Shown: piece after piece, positions 15,328-18,040 of the stretch
Position numbering within the stretch: position 1 is the first letter of the stretch
Layout: each line of letters opens with the position of its first letter
Assembly: GCA_002325245.1 (NCBI GenBank)
Contig: DCRR01000019.1
Span: forward strand, 60,772 to 78,811
Length of the DNA: 18,040 nt
DNA from: Microbacteriaceae bacterium UBA1487
GTDB lineage: Bacteria; Actinomycetota; Actinomycetes; Actinomycetales; Microbacteriaceae
Direction of reading: 5' to 3'
Position numbers and translations under genes: made by a program
The notes under the pieces: generated by a model
Databases searched by the model: none
What the model saw: the letters and a program-made list of their open reading frames with translations, nothing else
What the model was told of the DNA's origin: nothing

Positions 15328-16518
15328 ATGGGCATCTATCTTGACCACGCGGCAACCGCTCCCATGCCGCCCGAGGTGCGGGCCGTGCTCCTGGATGCGC
15401 TCGGCGAGGTCGGGAACCCGTCGTCGATCCACGCCGCGGGTCAGCACGCCCGCGATGTGCTCGAGCACGGGCGCGAGCGCGTCGCCGCGGCGATCGGCGC
15501 GGATGCGGTCGAGATCGTGTTCACCGGGGGCGGCACCGAGGCCGTCAACCTGGGCGTCAAGGGCCTCTACTGGGCGCGCGCGCCGCGCCGGCGCATCCTG
15601 AGCACGCGGGCCGAGCACCACGCCACCCTCGACAGCGTGCAGTGGCTCGAGCAGCATGAGGGCGCCGAGCTCGAGTGGATCCCGGTCGACGAGCTCGGCC
15701 GCATCCGGCTGGATGCGCTGGAGGCGGCGCTCGCGCGCGACCCCGAGACGATCGCGCTCGTCACGGCGCTGTGGGCCAACAACGAGGTCGGCACGCGGCA
15801 GCCGGCGGAGGAGATCGTGGCGCTCGCCGCGGCGCACGGCGTGCCGGTGCACCTCGACGCCATCGCCGCCTTCGGCCAGGCGCCGATCGATGTGCGCGCG
15901 GTGCCGGCCGCGGCGGTGAGCGTCTCGGCGCACAAGATCGGCGGACCGGTCGGGATCGGCGCGCTCTACGTCGCCCGCTCGACGCTGCTGGAGCCGCTGC
16001 AGCACGGCGGCAATCAGCAGCGGGCCCGTTCGGGCACTCAGGACGCCGCGGGTGCGGCGGCCTTCGGGCTCGCCGCCGAGCTGGTCACCGCCGACCTCGG
16101 CTCGCGCGCCGCCGCGCTGGCGTCGCGACGCGATCGGCTGGTCGCGGGCATTCTCGACACCGTTCCCGGGGCCGCGCTGCGCGGCGACCCGGATCCCGCG
16201 GGCCGACTGGCGGGCAACGCCCACCTCACCTTCGAGGGCTGCGAAGGCGACTCCCTGCTGTTCCTGCTCGACCTCGAGGGCATCCAGGTGTCGACCGGCT
16301 CGGCGTGCCAGGCGGGCGTTCCCGAGCCCTCGCACGTCGTGCTCGCGATGGGCTTCGATGAGTCGACCGCACGCGGCGCGCTGCGCTTCACGCTCGGCGA
16401 CGAGACCACCGACGCGGACATCGATCGGGTGCTCGCCGTTCTTCCTCGCGTGGTCGCGCAGGCGCGCGAGGCGGGGCTCGCGGGGCGCGCCCCGCGGTTG
16501 GGCGGCCCGCCGCGCTGA
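15328..16518 (+). CDS. Cysteine desulfurase (NifS/IscS-like class V aminotransferase)
   Basis: 396 residues. A PLP enzyme that takes sulfur from L-cysteine as an enzyme persulfide. PLP lysine K203 is in S-A-H-K-I-G-G-P-V-G, the PLP-stacking histidine is H98 (A-E-H-H-A-T), D177 binds the pyridine nitrogen, and the persulfide cysteine is C327 in S-T-G-S-A-C-Q-A-G. The loop L-D-A-I-A-A-F-G-Q has Ala180 where IscS/NifS proteins usually carry Gln (D-A-x-Q). No Fe-S scaffold gene is adjacent. mnmA lies 125 bp downstream in the same direction, so its likely main job here is sulfur donation for tRNA thiolation. The start is ATG 15328, leaderless. The same neighbour pair is known in mycobacteria (iscS-trmU). 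Confidence 0.92.
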   Translation: MGIYLDHAATAPMPPEVRAVLLDALGEVGNPSSIHAAGQHARDVLEHGRERVAAAIGADAVEIVFTGGGTEAVNLGVKGLYWARAPRRRILSTRAEHHATLDSVQWLEQHEGAELEWIPVDELGRIRLDALEAALARDPETIALVTALWANNEVGTRQPAEEIVALAAAHGVPVHLDAIAAFGQAPIDVRAVPAAAVSVSAHKIGGPVGIGALYVARSTLLEPLQHGGNQQRARSGTQDAAGAAAFGLAAELVTADLGSRAAALASRRDRLVAGILDTVPGAALRGDPDPAGRLAGNAHLTFEGCEGDSLLFLLDLEGIQVSTGSACQAGVPEPSHVVLAMGFDESTARGALRFTLGDETTDADIDRVLAVLPRVVAQAREAGLAGRAPRLGGPPR

Positions 16519-16614
16519 GGTGGCCCCGGCCGCCACCTCGCTCGCGCTGACCCCGCGGCGCTCGCCGCGGCACCGCACCGCCCCGGCACCGTCCCGGCCG
16601 GGCTCACCCGGTGC
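16517..16614 (+). terminator. Hairpin-dense intergenic region after cysteine desulfurase
   Basis: Three stems stand in series in the 125-bp gap. GAGGTGGC/GCCACCTC (16517-16524 with 16532-16539) overlaps the stop codon. CCGCGGC/GCCGCGG (16553-16559 with 16564-16570) has a 4-nt loop. GCACCG/CGGTGC (16586-16591 with 16609-16614) encloses a CCCGGCCGGG palindrome. No T-runs are present. This is consistent with a GC-rich terminator before the separate mnmA promoter. Confidence 0.5.
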
Positions 16615-16631
16615 GTCAGGCCCAGCTCCCG

Positions 16632-16643
16632 TACCCTGGGGGC
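16632..16643 (+). promoter_or_regulatory. Predicted -10 element for leaderless mnmA
   Basis: TACCCT (16632-16637) is followed by six bases and ATG at 16644. The purine run GGGGG directly before the ATG is too close to serve as a ribosome site. It decides the start codon over the upstream in-frame alternative. Confidence 0.5.
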
Positions 16644-17783
16644 ATGAAGATTCTTGCGGCGATGAGCGGCGGCGTCGACAGCGCCGTGGCGGCCGCGCGC
16701 GCCGTCGATGCCGGCCACGAGGTCGTCGGCGTGCACCTCGCGCTCAGCCGGCAGCGCGGCACGCTGCGGACCGGCTCCCGCGGATGCTGCACCGTCGAGG
16801 ACGCGCTCGACGCGCGTCGCGCCGCCAACCTGCTGGGCATCCCGTTCTACGTCTGGGACTTCTCGGAGCGCTTCGCCGAAGACGTCGTCGACGATTTCAT
16901 CGCCGAGTATCAGGCCGGCCGCACTCCGAACCCCTGCATGCGCTGCAACGAGCGCATCAAGTTCGCCGCGGTGCTCGAGAAGGCGCTCGCGCTCGGCTTC
17001 GACGCGGTCGTCACCGGGCACTACGCCGACATCCGGGAGGACGCCGAGGGCCACCGCGAGCTGCACCGCGCCGCCACCTGGGCGAAGGACCAGTCCTACG
17101 TGCTCGGGGTGCTGACCGCCGAGCAGCTCGCCCACTCGTGGTTCCCACTGGGGGCGACCCCGTCGAAGGACGAGGTGCGCGCGGAGGCCGCTCAGCGCGG
17201 GCTGACCGTCGCCAATAAGCCCGACAGCCACGACATCTGCTTCATCCCCGACGGCGACACACGTGGCTGGCTCGCCGAGAAGGTCGGCGCCGAGGAGGGC
17301 GACATCCTCGATCGCGAGGGCAACCGTCTCGGATCGCACGCGGGTGCGGCTGCCTTCACCGTGGGTCAGCGCAAGGGCCTCAACATCGGATACCCGAGCC
17401 CGGACGGCCGTCCCCGATTCGTGCTCGAGGTGCGCCCGAAGACCAACGAGGTCGTGGTCGGCCCGAAGGAGGCGCTGGCGATCTCGGAGCTCGCCGGTGT
17501 CAAGCACACCTGGGCGGGTCAGCCGCCGGCGGATGCGGAGAGCTGGTTCGACTGCGAGGTGCAGGTGCGCGCGCACGGCGACCCGGTCGCGGCCGAGGCG
17601 CGGGTCGTGCGCGGCGACGGAGATGCTGCCGATGAACTCGTGGTGCGGGTGCGCGAGCCGCTCGAGGGCGTGGCCCCCGGGCAGACGGCGGTGCTCTACG
17701 TCGGCACCCGCGTGCTCGGGCAGTGCACGATCGACCGCACCGTGAGCGCGGTGCCGGTCGGGGCGGGCGCCCCCGTCTCCTAA
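16644..17783 (+). CDS. mnmA: tRNA-specific 2-thiouridylase MnmA
   Basis: 379 residues, standard length. It thiolates U34 of tRNA-Lys, -Glu and -Gln (s2U34) in the cytoplasm, using ATP and a persulfide sulfur. The ATP PP-loop is S-G-G-V-D-S (8-13). The catalytic cysteine pair is C98 (T-P-N-P-C-M-R-C) and C199 (S-H-D-I-C-F), and D-Q-S-Y-V-L (149-154) is the family motif. The C-terminal beta-barrel holds G-Q-R-K-G-L. ATG 16644 was preferred because of the -10 six bases upstream and because M-K-I-L-A-A-M-S-G-G is the usual N-terminus. The cysteine desulfurase just upstream is the likely sulfur source. Short intergenic DNA (45 bp) separates it from ligA. Confidence 0.95.
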   Translation: MKILAAMSGGVDSAVAAARAVDAGHEVVGVHLALSRQRGTLRTGSRGCCTVEDALDARRAANLLGIPFYVWDFSERFAEDVVDDFIAEYQAGRTPNPCMRCNERIKFAAVLEKALALGFDAVVTGHYADIREDAEGHRELHRAATWAKDQSYVLGVLTAEQLAHSWFPLGATPSKDEVRAEAAQRGLTVANKPDSHDICFIPDGDTRGWLAEKVGAEEGDILDREGNRLGSHAGAAAFTVGQRKGLNIGYPSPDGRPRFVLEVRPKTNEVVVGPKEALAISELAGVKHTWAGQPPADAESWFDCEVQVRAHGDPVAAEARVVRGDGDAADELVVRVREPLEGVAPGQTAVLYVGTRVLGQCTIDRTVSAVPVGAGAPVS

Positions 17784-17816
17784 GGCACAGACCGCGCGAG
17801 CGTCGGCCCTCGGATC

Positions 17817-17828
17817 TAGGCTGTGAGC
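17817..17828 (+). promoter_or_regulatory. Predicted -10 element for leaderless ligA
   Basis: TAGGCT (17817-17822) is followed by six bases and GTG at 17829. An in-frame GTG at 17823 touches the hexamer and would lie upstream of the predicted transcript start, so 17829 is favoured. Confidence 0.5.
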
Positions 17829-18040
17829 GTGGCAGACGAGCTGGAAACGACCGACGTCGAGAGTCTGAGCCGGGAGGCGGCGCGCGACGAGGCCGCCGCG
17901 CTCACCGAGCGCATCCTGGCGCTGCGCGAGGACTACTACGCGCACGATGCAGCCGTCTCGAGCGACGCCGAGTACGACGCGCTCATGCACCGGCTCGAGG
18001 CGATCGAGCACGCCTTCCCCGAGCTGCAGGGGCAGGACAG
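17829..18040 (+). CDS. ligA: NAD-dependent DNA ligase LigA, N-terminal part
   Basis: Partial: 70 complete codons before the right edge. The visible stretch is domain Ia, which binds the NMN half of NAD and is unique to NAD-dependent ligases. Y36/Y37 correspond to Y22/H23 of the E. coli enzyme, and D46, Y49 and D50 in S-D-A-E-Y-D-A-L-M correspond to D32, Y35 and D36. H-A-F-P-E-L follows as in other LigA proteins. The full enzyme seals nicks in replication and repair. The start is GTG 17829 (GTG 17823 possible). It follows mnmA in the same direction, in line with the iscS-trmU-ligA neighbourhood known in other actinobacteria. The catalytic lysine and the later domains are outside the window. 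Confidence 0.9.
   Translation, partial: MADELETTDVESLSREAARDEAAALTERILALREDYYAHDAAVSSDAEYDALMHRLEAIEHAFPELQGQD

Noticed and set aside
15309..15335. Upstream ATG 15335 as the glgX start
   Set aside because: It would overlap the divergent desulfurase gene and put the -10 hexamer inside the coding region; ATG 15308 gives a typical GlgX N-terminus.
16038..18011. Long minus-strand open frame opposite the desulfurase, mnmA and ligA genes
   Set aside because: It spans three recognised genes and two intergenic regions on the other strand, with no motif.

Overview
This is a GC-rich actinobacterial chromosomal segment, most probably from the Microbacteriaceae (Microbacterium-like). The pointers are very high GC in coding and intergenic DNA, a DUF2510 protein, an actinobacterial-type cysteine desulfurase - MnmA - LigA gene order, an alpha-glucan phosphorylase of the DUF3417 type, a sugar ABC transporter with no ATPase gene of its own, and several genes that appear to start without a leader. 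The family assignment is an inference; no rRNA or other marker is in the window. No mobile element, CRISPR array, tRNA or rRNA was seen.

Layout. (1) 1-1662, + strand: a translationally coupled trio made of the tail of a secreted-type protein, an unrecognised single-pass membrane protein with a signal peptide, and a SipW/ER-type signal peptidase I (Ser-His). (2) 1704-4256, + strand: alpha-glucan phosphorylase. (3) 4257-12096, + strand: a sugar-uptake operon. It holds a ROK-family regulator, a lipoprotein solute-binding protein, two MalF/MalG-type permeases and a cytoplasmic GH38 alpha-mannosidase. Its 186-bp upstream region contains a perfect 20-bp palindrome whose core matches the CebR/CelR operator core, and a second AT-rich inverted repeat that could be the ROK protein's own site. 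(4) 12133-15308, - strand: GlgX-type glycogen debranching enzyme, a DUF2510/DUF4190-like membrane protein and a YbaK-type aminoacyl-tRNA deacylase. (5) 15328-18040, + strand: cysteine desulfurase, tRNA 2-thiouridylase MnmA and the start of NAD-dependent DNA ligase LigA.

How the genes fit together. The operon in region 3 reads as uptake of a mannose-containing oligosaccharide followed by intracellular hydrolysis. ATP would come from a shared MsiK-like ATPase encoded elsewhere, and control would come from two regulators. The flanking phosphorylase and debranching enzyme belong to glycogen/alpha-glucan breakdown. The desulfurase would supply sulfur to MnmA for s2U34 of tRNA.

The most notable non-coding signals are the dual-operator region at 4257-4442; a 19-bp gap at 15309-15327 in which two overlapping -10 hexamers seem to drive divergent leaderless genes; a recurring TANNNT hexamer placed 6-7 nt before six start codons; and a stem-loop right after the solute-binding-protein gene. 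I did not find a clearly new defence or mobile system. The best candidate for something undescribed is the SipW-associated trio at the left edge.
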